Shown: positions 1-7,349 of the stretch, piece after piece
How the letters are laid out: each line of letters begins with the position of its first letter
Position numbering within the stretch: position 1 is the first letter of the stretch
Assembly: GCF_000971115.1 (NCBI RefSeq)
Contig: NZ_BBLV01000005.1
Span: 36,974-100,973, forward strand
Length of the DNA stretch: 64,000 nt
Reading direction: 5' to 3'
DNA from: Demequina gelatinilytica
GTDB lineage: Bacteria > Actinomycetota > Actinomycetes > Actinomycetales > Demequinaceae
Made by a program: the position numbers and the translations under genes
Notes under the pieces: generated by a model
What the model was told of the DNA's origin: nothing
Database searches by the model: none
What the model saw: the letters and a program-made list of their open reading frames with translations, nothing else

Positions 1-263
1 GTGCCGATCTCGCCGCCGGTGGTGGCGCAGTACATGACGTAGATGGAGGTGTCGGCGCCGTCGATCTGTGCGGGCAGGGTGCCGGTCACGGTGAGGGTGT
101 CGCCGTCGGTGACGTCCTCGGTGGGGGTGACGGTGACGACGGGCTCGACATCCGCGGCGTAGGCGGGCAGGGCGACGAGCACGGATGAGAAGAGCAGCGC
201 GAGGAGCGCACCGGCGATGATTCCGGGCGCGCGGAGGCGCGCGTCAGCGACGCGTGAGAGCAC
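1..263 (-). CDS. Secreted HtaA-like surface protein, N-terminal part only
   Basis: The gene runs off the left edge of the window; only 87 residues are visible. The start is a GTG at 263-261 with GGAG five bases upstream. Residues 1-36 form a signal peptide: arginines at 4, 9 and 11, a hydrophobic run around 14-32, and an AYA cleavage motif. The mature part begins with acidic, Thr/Val-rich beta-strand sequence (VTVTPTEDVTDGDTLTVTG) and then IYVMYC, which resembles the repeats of HtaA-type haem/iron surface proteins. A DtxR-like iron box lies 45 bases upstream and fits that reading. Family assignment is by recall and tentative; secretion is well supported. Confidence 0.6.
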   Translation of the reverse strand, partial: MLSRVADARLRAPGIIAGALLALLFSSVLVALPAYAADVEPVVTVTPTEDVTDGDTLTVTGTLPAQIDGADTSIYVMYCATTGGEIG

Positions 264-307
264 GTGAACTCCAGGTCAGAGCGGGGCGCCAAGGGCGCGT
301 GGAAACG

Positions 308-328
308 GCAGGTGAGGCTTGCCTTACC
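308..328. promoter_or_regulatory. DtxR/IdeR-type iron box
   Basis: An imperfect palindrome, GGTGAGGC-TT-GCCTTACC, with one mismatch between the arms. It matches 13 of 19 positions of the DtxR consensus TTAGGTTAGGCTAACCTAA as I remember it. It sits between the divergent surface-protein gene (start 263) and the sulfate operon (start 516), nearer the former. Iron-dependent repression of the surface-protein gene is inferred. Confidence 0.6.
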
Positions 329-355
329 CGCACCCTAGCGGGAGCGATATGCAAA

Positions 356-375
356 ACGCAACATTCGCGTTGCGT
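356..375. promoter_or_regulatory. Inverted repeat, possible operator
   Basis: A perfect 7-bp inverted repeat, ACGCAAC and GTTGCGT, separated by six bases, in an unusually A/T-rich patch of the divergent intergenic region 264-515. It has no U-tract and looks like a protein-binding site. I cannot name the regulator. Confidence 0.35.
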
Positions 376-428
376 AATAACGGGGGCGCCGGGTTCGCCG
401 GCGCGACGCGCCCGGATCGAGGGTTCGC

Positions 429-473
429 TTGACGTCGACGCCCTATCTCCATAATGTCTATGGAGCCGATAGG
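429..473 (+). promoter_or_regulatory. Promoter of the sulfate operon with overlapping operator
   Basis: The -35 TTGACG (429-434) and -10 TAATGT (452-457) are separated by exactly 17 bases, a good housekeeping promoter. The -10 lies inside a perfect 7-bp inverted repeat, CTCCATA (447-453) and TATGGAG (459-465). A second repeat, CCTATC (442-447) and GATAGG (468-473), encloses it. This is the expected position for a dimeric repressor. The Rrf2-family protein at the end of the operon (4391-4894) is the natural candidate; that link is inference. Confidence 0.65.
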
Positions 474-515
474 AAAAGGCGAGTAACGCCTTGCGGCACA
501 CGACTGGAGGTCGCC

Positions 516-1589
516 ATGCTGGGTCTCAGGATTCCGACGCTGTCCCGACGCTGGGGAGGCCGGGTCGCGGCGCTCGTCGCGGTCTCGGCGATGGCGGGGT
601 GCGCGGGGGCGTCCGATGCCGCCGCGCCGAGCGGTTCCGCCGCCGGGGGAGCCGACGGGGCGGCGACGACGCTGTCCCTGGTGGGCTACTCGACGCCGCA
701 GGTCGCGAACGAGGCGATCGAGGCCTTGTGGGCCGAGACCCCGGAGGGGGCGGGCGTCGCGTGGGTCGAGTCCTACGGAGCCTCCGGCGACCAGAGCCGC
801 GCGGTGGCGGCCGGGCTCGAGGCCGACTACGTCCACCTCTCGCTCGAGCCCGACGTGACGCGCCTGGTCGACGAGGGCCTGGTCGACCCCGGCTGGAACC
901 AGGACGAGCACGGCGGCATCGTCTCGAGCTCCGTCGTGGTGATCGCGGTGCGCCCGGGGAACCCGCTCGGCATCGAGAGCTGGCAGGACCTCACGGAGCC
1001 GGGGGTCGAGATCGTCACCCCGAACCCGACCTCCTCCGGCGGTGCGCGCTGGAACGTCCTCGCCGTGTGGGCGGCGGCTCTCGCCGACGGTGCCGACGAC
1101 GCGGGCGCCGAGGAGTTCACCAAGGAGGTGCTGTCGCACGTGGTCTCGCTCCCGGCGAGCGCGCGCGACGCGACGAGCGCGTTCCTCGCGGGCACCGGCG
1201 ATGTGCTGCTGAGCTATGAGAACGAGGCGATCCTGGCCCGCGCGAGCGGCGAGGAGCTCGACTACGTGGTGCCGGATGTGACGATGCGCATCGACAACCC
1301 GGGCGCCGTGCTCGAGGGCGCCGACCCCAAGGCGCGCGACTGGTACGAGTTCCTCTTCACGCCCGAGGCGCAGGCCGAGTTCGCACGCACCGGCTACCGA
1401 CCGGTGGTCGACGGCGTGACCCTGCCCGAGGTTCCCGGAGCCAACGACCCCTCCGATCCCTTCCCCGCGCCCTCGACGCTCTACACCATCGACGACTTCG
1501 GCGGCTGGGCAGAGGCGGCCCCCACGTACTTCGACGAGGAGGACGGCATCGTGACCGCGCTCCTTCAGGACGTCGGGGTGGCCGGATGA
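516..1589 (+). CDS. sbp: Sulfate-binding lipoprotein of the sulfate ABC transporter
   Basis: A 357-aa extracytoplasmic solute-binding protein that captures sulfate or thiosulfate for the permease-ATPase encoded downstream. The ATG at 516 was chosen because GGAGG ends five bases before it and a lipoprotein signal follows at once (twin Arg 11-12, hydrophobic 17-27, lipobox MAGC with Cys29). Family-typical segments are visible: NPTSSGGARWN, the TPEAQAEFARTGYRP segment and the C-terminal TIDDFGGW. Length fits the Sbp/CysP family. It overlaps the next gene by 4 bp (ATGA), so translation is probably coupled. Upstream in-frame starts lack a signal sequence and were rejected. Confidence 0.88.
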   Translation: MLGLRIPTLSRRWGGRVAALVAVSAMAGCAGASDAAAPSGSAAGGADGAATTLSLVGYSTPQVANEAIEALWAETPEGAGVAWVESYGASGDQSRAVAAGLEADYVHLSLEPDVTRLVDEGLVDPGWNQDEHGGIVSSSVVVIAVRPGNPLGIESWQDLTEPGVEIVTPNPTSSGGARWNVLAVWAAALADGADDAGAEEFTKEVLSHVVSLPASARDATSAFLAGTGDVLLSYENEAILARASGEELDYVVPDVTMRIDNPGAVLEGADPKARDWYEFLFTPEAQAEFARTGYRPVVDGVTLPEVPGANDPSDPFPAPSTLYTIDDFGGWAEAAPTYFDEEDGIVTALLQDVGVAG

Positions 1590-2482
1590 CCCTCTCGCTC
1601 GTGGACGATGCGGCACGCGCCGCATCGTCCACCCGCCCGGGCGGCGCCGAGCGGCGCGGGCGCATGAACGCACGCCGGCGTGGCACGCGCGCCGCGCCTC
1701 CCCTCAGCGTCGGCGCGGGGCTGGGCCTGGGCGCGGCCGTCATCTGGATGACCGTGCTGGTCCTGCTCCCGCTCGCCGCGGTGGTCGCCGAGGCGGCCGC
1801 GGGCGGCTGGTCCGAGGCGGTCCGGGTCCTCACCCAGCCGCAGACCGCGGCTGCGATCCGCCTCACGCTGGTGCAGGCCGCCCTGGTCACCGTGATCGAC
1901 GTGGTGATGGGCACCGCCATCGCGTGGGTGCTGGTCAGGGACCGGTTCTGGGGCAGGCGGCTCATCGACGTGATCATCGACATCCCCTTCGCGCTGCCGA
2001 CGGTGGTCGCGGGGCTGGTCCTGCTCGCGCTGTATGGGCCGCAGGGGCCCACCCCGGTCGACGTCGCGAACACCCGGGTCGCGGTGACGTTCGCCCTCGC
2101 GTTCGTCACGCTGCCCTTCGTGGTCCGCGCGGTGCAGCCCGTGCTCGAGACGCTCGACCGCGACGTCGAGGATGCGGCGAGGTCGCTCGGCGCTGATGGC
2201 CTCACGGTCTTCGGCCGCATCGTGCTCCCGGCGCTCGCTCCGGCCATCGCGACCGGTGCCGCGCTGGCCTTCGCACGCGGCGTCGCGGAGTACGGCTCGC
2301 TGGTGCTGATCTCGGGGAACCTCGCGATGCGGACCGAGGTCGCGAGCGTGCGCATCCTCGGCTATATCGAGGGCGGCGACCTGGCTGCCGCCGCGGTGGT
2401 CGCGACGGTGCTGCTCGCGGTGTCGCTCGCCGTCACGTTGCTCCTCGGGGCCATCGGACGGGTCGGTGGTCGCCGTGGCTAG
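1586..2482 (+). CDS. cysT: Sulfate ABC transporter permease CysT
   Basis: Membrane subunit of the sulfate importer, 298 aa from the ATG at 1586, which overlaps the stop of the binding-protein gene. Hydrophobic helices follow a charged N-terminus. The cytoplasmic EAA loop that contacts the ATPase is clear (DAARSLGADGLTVFGRIVLP). The first 26 codons hold a perfect 14-bp hairpin (1601-1632) encoding a low-complexity stretch. An internal ATG at 1664 could be the real start, which would place the hairpin in a short intercistronic gap. CysT is assigned over CysW by gene order; the two are similar in sequence. Confidence 0.85.
   Translation: MTLSLVDDAARAASSTRPGGAERRGRMNARRRGTRAAPPLSVGAGLGLGAAVIWMTVLVLLPLAAVVAEAAAGGWSEAVRVLTQPQTAAAIRLTLVQAALVTVIDVVMGTAIAWVLVRDRFWGRRLIDVIIDIPFALPTVVAGLVLLALYGPQGPTPVDVANTRVAVTFALAFVTLPFVVRAVQPVLETLDRDVEDAARSLGADGLTVFGRIVLPALAPAIATGAALAFARGVAEYGSLVLISGNLAMRTEVASVRILGYIEGGDLAAAAVVATVLLAVSLAVTLLLGAIGRVGGRRG
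1601..1632. repeat. Perfect 14-bp hairpin built from the GACGATGC word
   Basis: Left arm GTGGACGATGCGGC (1601-1614), 4-base loop ACGC, right arm GCCGCATCGTCCAC (1619-1632), with no mismatch. It lies within or just before the 5' end of cysT, has no U-tract, and could damp or stabilise the operon transcript. Its core word recurs throughout the window. Confidence 0.8.
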
Positions 2483-3350
2483 CGTCCTCACCGCCGACGG
2501 CCTGCCACGCACGGCTCGGCGCGCCGCGCATCGTCCGCCGCGTCGCACCGGGACGGTCGTGCTGCGGCTCGTGGTGATCGCCTACCTGGTCCTCCTTGTG
2601 GCGTGGCCGGTGTCGCTGGTCTTCACGGGCGCGCTGAGCGACGGCCTGGGCCCGGTGATCGACACGTTCACCGATCCTCTGGTCCTGCGTGCGCTCCGGC
2701 TCACCGCGGTCGCGGTGCTCTGGGCCGTGGTCCTCAACACCGTGTTCGGTGTCGGGGTGGCGTTGCTGCTGGTCAGGCGCAGCTTCCCGGGCCGTCGCCT
2801 GCTCGCCGCGCTCGTCGACCTGCCGCTCGCGGTGTCGCCCGTGGTCGTGGGGCTCGCGCTCGTGCTCGTGTACGGGAGCCGCAACGGATGGTTGGGCGCC
2901 CCGCTCGCACAGGCCGGAGTGCAGATCGTCTTCTCGACGCCGGGCATCGTGCTCGCGACCACGTTCATCGCGATGCCGCTGGTGCTCCGGGAGGTCGTGC
3001 CCGTGCTCGAGGAGGTCGGCACCGACCAGGAGCAGGCGGCCAGGAGCCTGGGCGCCGGTCCGTGGGCCACGTTCCGCCGCATCACGCTCCCGGCGATCCG
3101 CTGGGGCGTGGTCTACGGGATGGTCCTGTGCCTCGCGCGAGCGATCGGCGAGTTCGGCGCGGTCAAGGTGGTCTCCGGCAACCTCATCGGCCAGACCCAG
3201 ACCGCGACGCTCAGCGTCGAGGAGCTGTACATGAACTTCGACCGCCAGGGCGCGTTCGCCGTCGCCGCCGCGCTGTCGAGCGTGTCCATCGTCGTCATCA
3301 TCATCGTCGGGCTCCTGCGCACGCGCATGGAGAAGAGGAGGGGCTCATGA
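2466..3350 (+). CDS. cysW: Sulfate ABC transporter permease CysW
   Basis: Second membrane subunit, 294 aa, starting at a GTG (2466) that overlaps the end of cysT by 17 bp; a second GTG at 2475 is an alternative. Several membrane helices are visible, plus the ATPase-contacting EAA loop ([20 protein letters not shown]) and the family-typical [13 protein letters not shown] motif near residue 235. The stop overlaps the cysA start by 4 bp. Sulfate specificity follows from the neighbours; permease sequence alone would not separate it from molybdate or thiosulfate importers. Confidence 0.86.
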   Translation: MVAVASVLTADGLPRTARRAAHRPPRRTGTVVLRLVVIAYLVLLVAWPVSLVFTGALSDGLGPVIDTFTDPLVLRALRLTAVAVLWAVVLNTVFGVGVALLLVRRSFPGRRLLAALVDLPLAVSPVVVGLALVLVYGSRNGWLGAPLAQAGVQIVFSTPGIVLATTFIAMPLVLREVVPVLEEVGTDQEQAARSLGAGPWATFRRITLPAIRWGVVYGMVLCLARAIGEFGAVKVVSGNLIGQTQTATLSVEELYMNFDRQGAFAVAAALSSVSIVVIIIVGLLRTRMEKRRGS

Positions 3351-4381
3351 GCATCGAGATCCGCAACATCACCAAGACCTTCGGCGACTTCGTCGCGCTC
3401 GACGACGTGAGCGTCGGGATCCGTCCCGGCAGCCTCACCGCGCTGCTGGGACCGTCCGGCGGGGGGAAGTCGACCCTGCTGCGGATCGTCGCGGGCCTCG
3501 AGACCGCGGACTCCGGAGCGGTCGCGATCGACGGCGTCGACGCGACGCGCCTGCCTCCCCAGCGGCGCGGCGTGGGGTTCGTGTTCCAGCACTACGCGGC
3601 CTTCCCTCATATGACGGTCGCGAGGAACGTCGCGTTCGGCCTCGACATTCGGCACCGCCCCAAGGACGAGGTGCGGGCGCGGGTCGAGGAGCTGCTCCGG
3701 CTGGTGCACCTCGAGCAGTTCGCCGACCGGATGCCGGGCCAGCTGTCCGGCGGGCAGCGCCAGCGCATGGCCCTGGCCCGTGCGCTCGCCGTCGAGCCGG
3801 CCGTGCTCCTCCTCGACGAGCCCTTCGGTGCTCTGGACGCGAAGGTGCGCAAGGAGCTGCGCGACTGGCTGCGCCGCCTGCACGACCAGGTGCATGTGAC
3901 GACCGTCTTCGTCACGCACGACCAGGAGGAGGCGCTCGAGGTCGCCGACGAGATCGTGGTGGTGAGCAACGGTCGCGTCGAGCAGGTCGGTTCGCCGGAC
4001 GACCTCTACGACAGCCCCGCGAGCGAGTTCGTCATGTCCTTCCTGGGTCCGGTCACGATGCTCGGCGGGAGGCTGGTCCGGCCGCACGACGTCGAGCTGC
4101 TCGGCATCGCGGTGGTCGGCTCCGTCGCCGGGGTCGTGGAAGGGGTCCAGCGTGTCGGCAACGAGGCGCGCATCCAGGTCGGGGTGCCGGGCGCCCCCAG
4201 CGTGGCCGCGGTGCTCACCCGGGCGGCGCTGCGCGACCTCGACGTGCGCGTCGGGGACACCGTGTGGCTCAGGCTCGCCAAGGGTGCGACGTCGATGGCC
4301 GCCACGCCCGCATCGTCGCCGGACGATGCGGCACGCGGCGCCGGCTCCGTCCTCACGGGCGCCGTGAGCGCACCCCGATAG
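3347..4381 (+). CDS. cysA: Sulfate ABC transporter ATP-binding protein CysA
   Basis: The cytoplasmic ATPase that powers the sulfate importer, 344 aa, from the ATG at 3347. Visible motifs in order: Walker [10 protein letters not shown] (35-43), Q-loop FVFQHY, signature [15 protein letters not shown], Walker [12 protein letters not shown], and H-loop [12 protein letters not shown] regulatory TOBE-like C-terminal part follows ([10 protein letters not shown] onward). The last 25 codons encode a low-complexity tail containing a perfect 10-bp GACGATGC hairpin (4308-4331). The gene is coupled to cysW and followed after 9 bases by the Rrf2 regulator. Confidence 0.9.
   Translation: MSIEIRNITKTFGDFVALDDVSVGIRPGSLTALLGPSGGGKSTLLRIVAGLETADSGAVAIDGVDATRLPPQRRGVGFVFQHYAAFPHMTVARNVAFGLDIRHRPKDEVRARVEELLRLVHLEQFADRMPGQLSGGQRQRMALARALAVEPAVLLLDEPFGALDAKVRKELRDWLRRLHDQVHVTTVFVTHDQEEALEVADEIVVVSNGRVEQVGSPDDLYDSPASEFVMSFLGPVTMLGGRLVRPHDVELLGIAVVGSVAGVVEGVQRVGNEARIQVGVPGAPSVAAVLTRAALRDLDVRVGDTVWLRLAKGATSMAATPASSPDDAARGAGSVLTGAVSAPR
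4308..4331. repeat. Perfect 10-bp hairpin of the GACGATGC word
   Basis: CCGCATCGTC (4308-4317), loop GCCG, GACGATGCGG (4322-4331), inside the 3' end of cysA and about 60 bases before the Rrf2 gene. It may lower expression of the downstream gene or mark the 3' end; no U-tract follows. Confidence 0.75.
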
Positions 4382-4390
4382 GGTGGCGGG

Positions 4391-4894
4391 ATGCACGTGA
4401 GCGCCAAGGGTGACTATGCGGTGAGGGCCGTGGTCGGTCTGGCCGAGGCGTACCCGGAGCGCCTCCCGGTCGTGGCATTGGCCGAGCGGTTCGACATGCC
4501 GCGCAAGTTCCTCGAGACGGCGCTGGCAGACCTGCGTCGTGCGGGCATCGTGCAGGCGCAGCGCGGACCGGAAGGCGGGTACGTGCTGCGCAGGCCGCCG
4601 GCCGAGATCACGGTGGGTGAGGTGCTCCGCGTGATCGACGGCCCGCTGGCCGATGTCCACGGGCTGCGCCCGCATGAGGTCGTCTACCCGGAGTCGCTCC
4701 GCCACATGCAGGAGATCTGGGTCGCGGCTCGCGCGGCCGTGCGCATGGTGTTCGACGAGGTCACGATCGACCAGCTGGTGAGCGGCGCGTTCCCGGACCA
4801 GATCCGTGACCTCTTCCTGCACGACGAGGCATGGGAGCCGCGGAGCGGACCGCAGACGCCCACGCTCCCGAGCGGGGCACCGCCCGCAGGCTGA
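4391..4894 (+). CDS. Rrf2-family transcriptional regulator
   Basis: A 167-aa winged-helix regulator. The N-terminus MHVSAKGDYAVRAVVGLAEAYP is typical of Rrf2 proteins (CymR, IscR, NsrR), and the recognition helix region follows (PRKFLETALADLRRAGIVQAQRG, then GGYVLRRP as the wing). The middle lacks the three clustered cysteines that hold an iron-sulfur cluster in IscR/NsrR, so it is more likely CymR-like. Its position as the last gene of the sulfate operon, only 9 bases after cysA, suggests it controls sulfur assimilation, probably through the operator at 442-473. It converges with arcA. Confidence 0.82.
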   Translation: MHVSAKGDYAVRAVVGLAEAYPERLPVVALAERFDMPRKFLETALADLRRAGIVQAQRGPEGGYVLRRPPAEITVGEVLRVIDGPLADVHGLRPHEVVYPESLRHMQEIWVAARAAVRMVFDEVTIDQLVSGAFPDQIRDLFLHDEAWEPRSGPQTPTLPSGAPPAG

Positions 4895-4903
4895 CGGCGC
4901 TTC

Positions 4904-6160
4904 TCAGGCGTCGCGCAGCAGCGGCTGGGTCATGCAGTGCGCGCCGCCGCGGCCGCGCCCGAGCTCCGCGCCCACGATCTCGAGGACCTCGACGCCGGCG
5001 GCGCGGAGCTCCTCGTTGGTGTGGGTGTTGCGGTCGTATGCGACCACCACGCCCGGCTCGAGCGCGAGCAGGTTGTTGCCGGAGTCCCACTGCTGGCGCT
5101 CCGAGGCGTAGCGGTCGCCGCCCGTCGCGATCACGCGCAGGTCCACGCCGAGCGCCTCGCCCACCACGTCGACGAACGGACGCTCGTCGCGACGCACGTC
5201 GAGCATCGTCGGCGCGGGCGCCTCGCGGATCACGTACGTCTCGATCTCGTCGATGATGCCCGGGAAGACCGTGCAGATGTCCCGGTCCGCGAGCGTGAAC
5301 ACGGTGTCGAGGTGCATCGCGGAGCGCAGCCGCGGCATCTTCGCGACGATCACCTGCTCAGCGCCCTCTCCCAGGAAGAGCTCCATCGCCAGCTGCGTGA
5401 TCGCCTGGCGGCTGGACCGCTCGGACATGCCCACCAGCACCGTGCCGTTGCCGACCGGCATGACGTCGCCGCCCTCGAGCGTCGCGAGGCCGTTCGGCAG
5501 CTCCGGGTCTCCCCACCAGACGTTGACCGCGTCGCGGAAGTCCGGGTGGAACGTGTAGACGGCCTTCATGACCAGCGTCTCGGCGTGACGCGCGGACCAG
5601 TACAGCGGGTTGAGCGTGACGCCGCCGTAGATCCACGAGGTGGTGTCGCGCGTGAACAGCGTGTTGGGCAGCGGCGGCAACAGGTAGTCGCGCATGCCGG
5701 ACTCCTCGCGCACCAGCTGGATGCCCGGAGGGGAGAAGTCGCGGGGGAGGTCGAGCGTCGACAGGCCGCCGATGATGTGGCGCGCGAGATCCATCGAGCC
5801 GAGCTCGTCGAGGTACGCGCGGATGTCGGTCGCGAGTCCCAGGCCCACCTCGTCGGGCGTGACCTTGCGGTCGAGGAGCCAGGCGCGCGCCTCGGGGAGC
5901 GCGAGCGTCTCCGCGAGCAGCACGTGCAGCTCCTTGACGTCGACGTCCCTGTCGCGCATGAGCTGCACGAACTCGGCGTGGTCGCGCTCGGCGTTGTCGA
6001 CCCACATGACGTCGTCGAACAGCAGGTCCTGGCAGTTCGAGGGCGTCAGCCTGTGGTGCGCGAGGCCCGGCGCGCAGACGAGCACCTTCTGGAGCTTCCC
6101 GACCTCCGAGTAGACGCCGTACTCGGGCAGGGTGATGGCCGGTGCGAGATTCTCGCTCAT
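4904..6160 (-). CDS. arcA: Arginine deiminase
   Basis: Hydrolyses arginine to citrulline and ammonia, the first step of the arginine deiminase pathway, in the cytoplasm. The 418-aa length is normal. Family motifs are visible: [57 protein letters not shown], and the C-terminal catalytic cysteine in GAHCMTQP (about Cys409). The ATG at 6160 was chosen over further-upstream starts because the [21 protein letters not shown] start aligns with the family. No arcB, arcC or antiporter is next to it, so it may act alone in arginine catabolism or acid tolerance. Confidence 0.95.
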   Translation of the reverse strand: MSENLAPAITLPEYGVYSEVGKLQKVLVCAPGLAHHRLTPSNCQDLLFDDVMWVDNAERDHAEFVQLMRDRDVDVKELHVLLAETLALPEARAWLLDRKVTPDEVGLGLATDIRAYLDELGSMDLARHIIGGLSTLDLPRDFSPPGIQLVREESGMRDYLLPPLPNTLFTRDTTSWIYGGVTLNPLYWSARHAETLVMKAVYTFHPDFRDAVNVWWGDPELPNGLATLEGGDVMPVGNGTVLVGMSERSSRQAITQLAMELFLGEGAEQVIVAKMPRLRSAMHLDTVFTLADRDICTVFPGIIDEIETYVIREAPAPTMLDVRRDERPFVDVVGEALGVDLRVIATGGDRYASERQQWDSGNNLLALEPGVVVAYDRNTHTNEELRAAGVEVLEIVGAELGRGRGGAHCMTQPLLRDA

Positions 6161-6412
6161 CGAGGGTGAAGCCTTCCTGACGGTTGACTCGAACCTAGCA
6201 GGGGGCCGCGCCCAGGCTCGGGCGGGACGGGCCTGGCGGCTTTGGATGGAACTGGTGCGGATCGTGTCGTCCACGCGCGGTGCAGTTGGTCAGCGGGTGC
6301 GGATCGTGTCGAGGTGCCCGGCGTGAATCACATGATCCGCACGCGTTGCAGCTCGAAGCGTGTCAACGGCGACACGATCCGCACGCATTGCGCGCAGGCG
6401 GGTGCTGGGGGC
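6161..6412. repeat. Intergenic region with two direct and two inverted copies of a short repeat
   Basis: This 252-base stretch has no gene. It contains GTGCGGATCGTGTCG at 6255-6269 and 6297-6311, a partial reverse copy ATGATCCGCACGCGTTGCA at 6332-6350, and a reverse copy CGACACGATCCGCAC starting at 6370. Forward and reverse copies can pair into alternative hairpins. The region is upstream of arcA and downstream of the 6413-6892 gene, both on the minus strand, so it could hold a terminator and the arcA control region. Confidence 0.55.
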
Positions 6413-6892
6413 TCAGGCGGGGTGAGGTTCGCGCATCGGCTCGGGCAGCTCGGCGGCGCGCAGGCGCGCCGTGTGCCGCCGCAGCGCCCCGGCCGCGACT
6501 CGGGCGTCCGTGTCGGCAGCGCCGGACGCGATGAGCGCGTCCGTGAGGCGCTCGAGCTCCGCATCCACGAGGGCGGCGAAGTCCGGCTGCGTGAGGAACC
6601 GCTCGGCCAGCAGCCGCGCGGCGGCGGCGTCGCCGAGGCCGTGGCGCGTGCCCACGCTCACGTCGAGCGCCCAGTCCACCACGGCAAGCGATCCGGTGAC
6701 GGTGTCGTAGCAGACGTAGGCGTGGTCGCCCGGGTGTGCGACCGCGTCGTAGCTGTCGACGATCTCCTGGAAGGCCAGGTACGTCGCGAAGGCGTCGACA
6801 TCGAGGGCGCGCGGGAGGCGAGCGGCGAAGGCGGCGTCGTCGCTCGCCTCGAGCAGCTCGTGGAGGTCGGGGGTGTATGTCCAGTTCGTCAT
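6413..6892 (-). CDS. CotH-like protein, short (C-terminal-like fragment)
   Basis: A 159-aa protein that resembles only the C-terminal part of CotH kinase-like proteins: DVDAFATYLAFQEIVDSYDAV, a Tyr-rich strand, then a WALDVSVG motif where the family has a metal-binding Asp segment. Full CotH proteins are about 400 aa with an ATP-binding core. Here an in-frame TGA lies 12 bases before the ATG, so no longer version exists. It may be a reduced or decayed member. There is no signal peptide, and no clear ribosome-binding site precedes the ATG. Confidence 0.5.
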   Translation of the reverse strand: MTNWTYTPDLHELLEASDDAAFAARLPRALDVDAFATYLAFQEIVDSYDAVAHPGDHAYVCYDTVTGSLAVVDWALDVSVGTRHGLGDAAAARLLAERFLTQPDFAALVDAELERLTDALIASGAADTDARVAAGALRRHTARLRAAELPEPMREPHPA

Positions 6893-6970
6893 GGCTCGAT
6901 CCCATCAACCGTGCCTGGGAGTCGGCTGAGAGCCCGCCGGGGGATCTCCGTGAGCCTCCAGGCATGACGA

Positions 6971-7009
6971 AGGCCCCGCCGGCGTCCTTGCGGGACTTCG
7001 ACGGGGCCT
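6971..7009 (-). terminator. Hairpin downstream of the small Cys-rich gene
   Basis: GGCCCCG (6972-6978) pairs with CGGGGCC (7002-7008), with additional GTCC/GGAC pairing inside. It lies between the 7052-7225 and 6413-6892 genes, both on the minus strand. G/C-rich stem without a strong U-tract, as is common in actinobacteria. Confidence 0.5.
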
Positions 7010-7021
7010 CTCCCCGGAGGG

Positions 7022-7040
7022 CGCGGCCGGGAGGGCCGCG
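7022..7040 (-). terminator. Second hairpin after the small Cys-rich gene
   Basis: CGCGGCC and GGCCGCG form a 7-bp stem with a 5-base loop, 12 bases after the stop of the 57-aa gene on the minus strand. It is a likely transcription end for that gene. Confidence 0.5.
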
Positions 7041-7051
7041 TCATGAGCGCG

Positions 7052-7225
7052 TCAGCGCGAGAAGATGTTCGAGAACATCGAGCCGAACGAGCTGCCGGAG
7101 CCGCCGCCCTGGTCGCACGTGCAGCGCTTGTCCTGGGGCACGCCCGCGAGGGCCTGGTCGATGTGCTGGCCGCAGCCGGTCCAGGTCGCCTTGCCGCACT
7201 GGTTGCAGGTGATTCGAGAGCACAT
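7052..7225 (-). CDS. Conserved small Cys-rich protein (57 aa), probable metal binding
   Basis: Starts at ATG 7225 with a strong AAGGAG eight bases upstream. It begins MCSRITCNQCGKATWTGCG and later has CTCDQ, giving six cysteines in paired form (C2, C7, C10, C18, C35, C37), followed by a Gly/Ser linker and a hydrophobic tail ending MFSNIFSR. Similar small proteins occur across actinobacteria; no function is known to me. Zn or Cu binding is inferred from the cysteines and from the CsoR-type operator 77 bases upstream. Cytoplasmic, since there is no signal peptide. Confidence 0.8.
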   Translation of the reverse strand: MCSRITCNQCGKATWTGCGQHIDQALAGVPQDKRCTCDQGGGSGSSFGSMFSNIFSR

Positions 7226-7288
7226 ACGGGTTTCTCCTTGAGTCTGAAGGTGTTCGCGGACGGGCGAGGGGGGATGCCCGGCCGCGTC

Positions 7289-7319
7289 GCATACAAGTAT
7301 GCATACCCCTGGGGGTATG
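7289..7319. promoter_or_regulatory. CsoR/RcnR-type operator with adjacent palindrome
   Basis: CATACCCCTGGGGGTATG (7302-7319) is a near-perfect palindrome of the TACCCC-GGGGTA type recognised by copper-sensing CsoR repressors. It abuts a second palindrome, GCATACAAGTATGC (7289-7302), which could overlap a promoter. The site lies between the divergent Cys-rich gene (start 7225) and the GNAT gene (start 7350). No csoR, copA or copZ gene is in the window. Confidence 0.65.
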
Positions 7320-7349
7320 TGTCAAGGGGGTGGGTGATACGGTCCCCTT

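Noticed and set aside
264..515. SAM or other riboswitch before the sulfate operon
   Set aside because: The leader after the promoter is about 50 bases, too short for known SAM riboswitches, and the symmetry lies over the -10, as for a protein operator.
3113..4822. Long open frame antisense to cysA and the Rrf2 gene
   Set aside because: His/Arg/Val-rich composition typical of the reverse strand of high-GC genes; no motif; the sense genes are certain.
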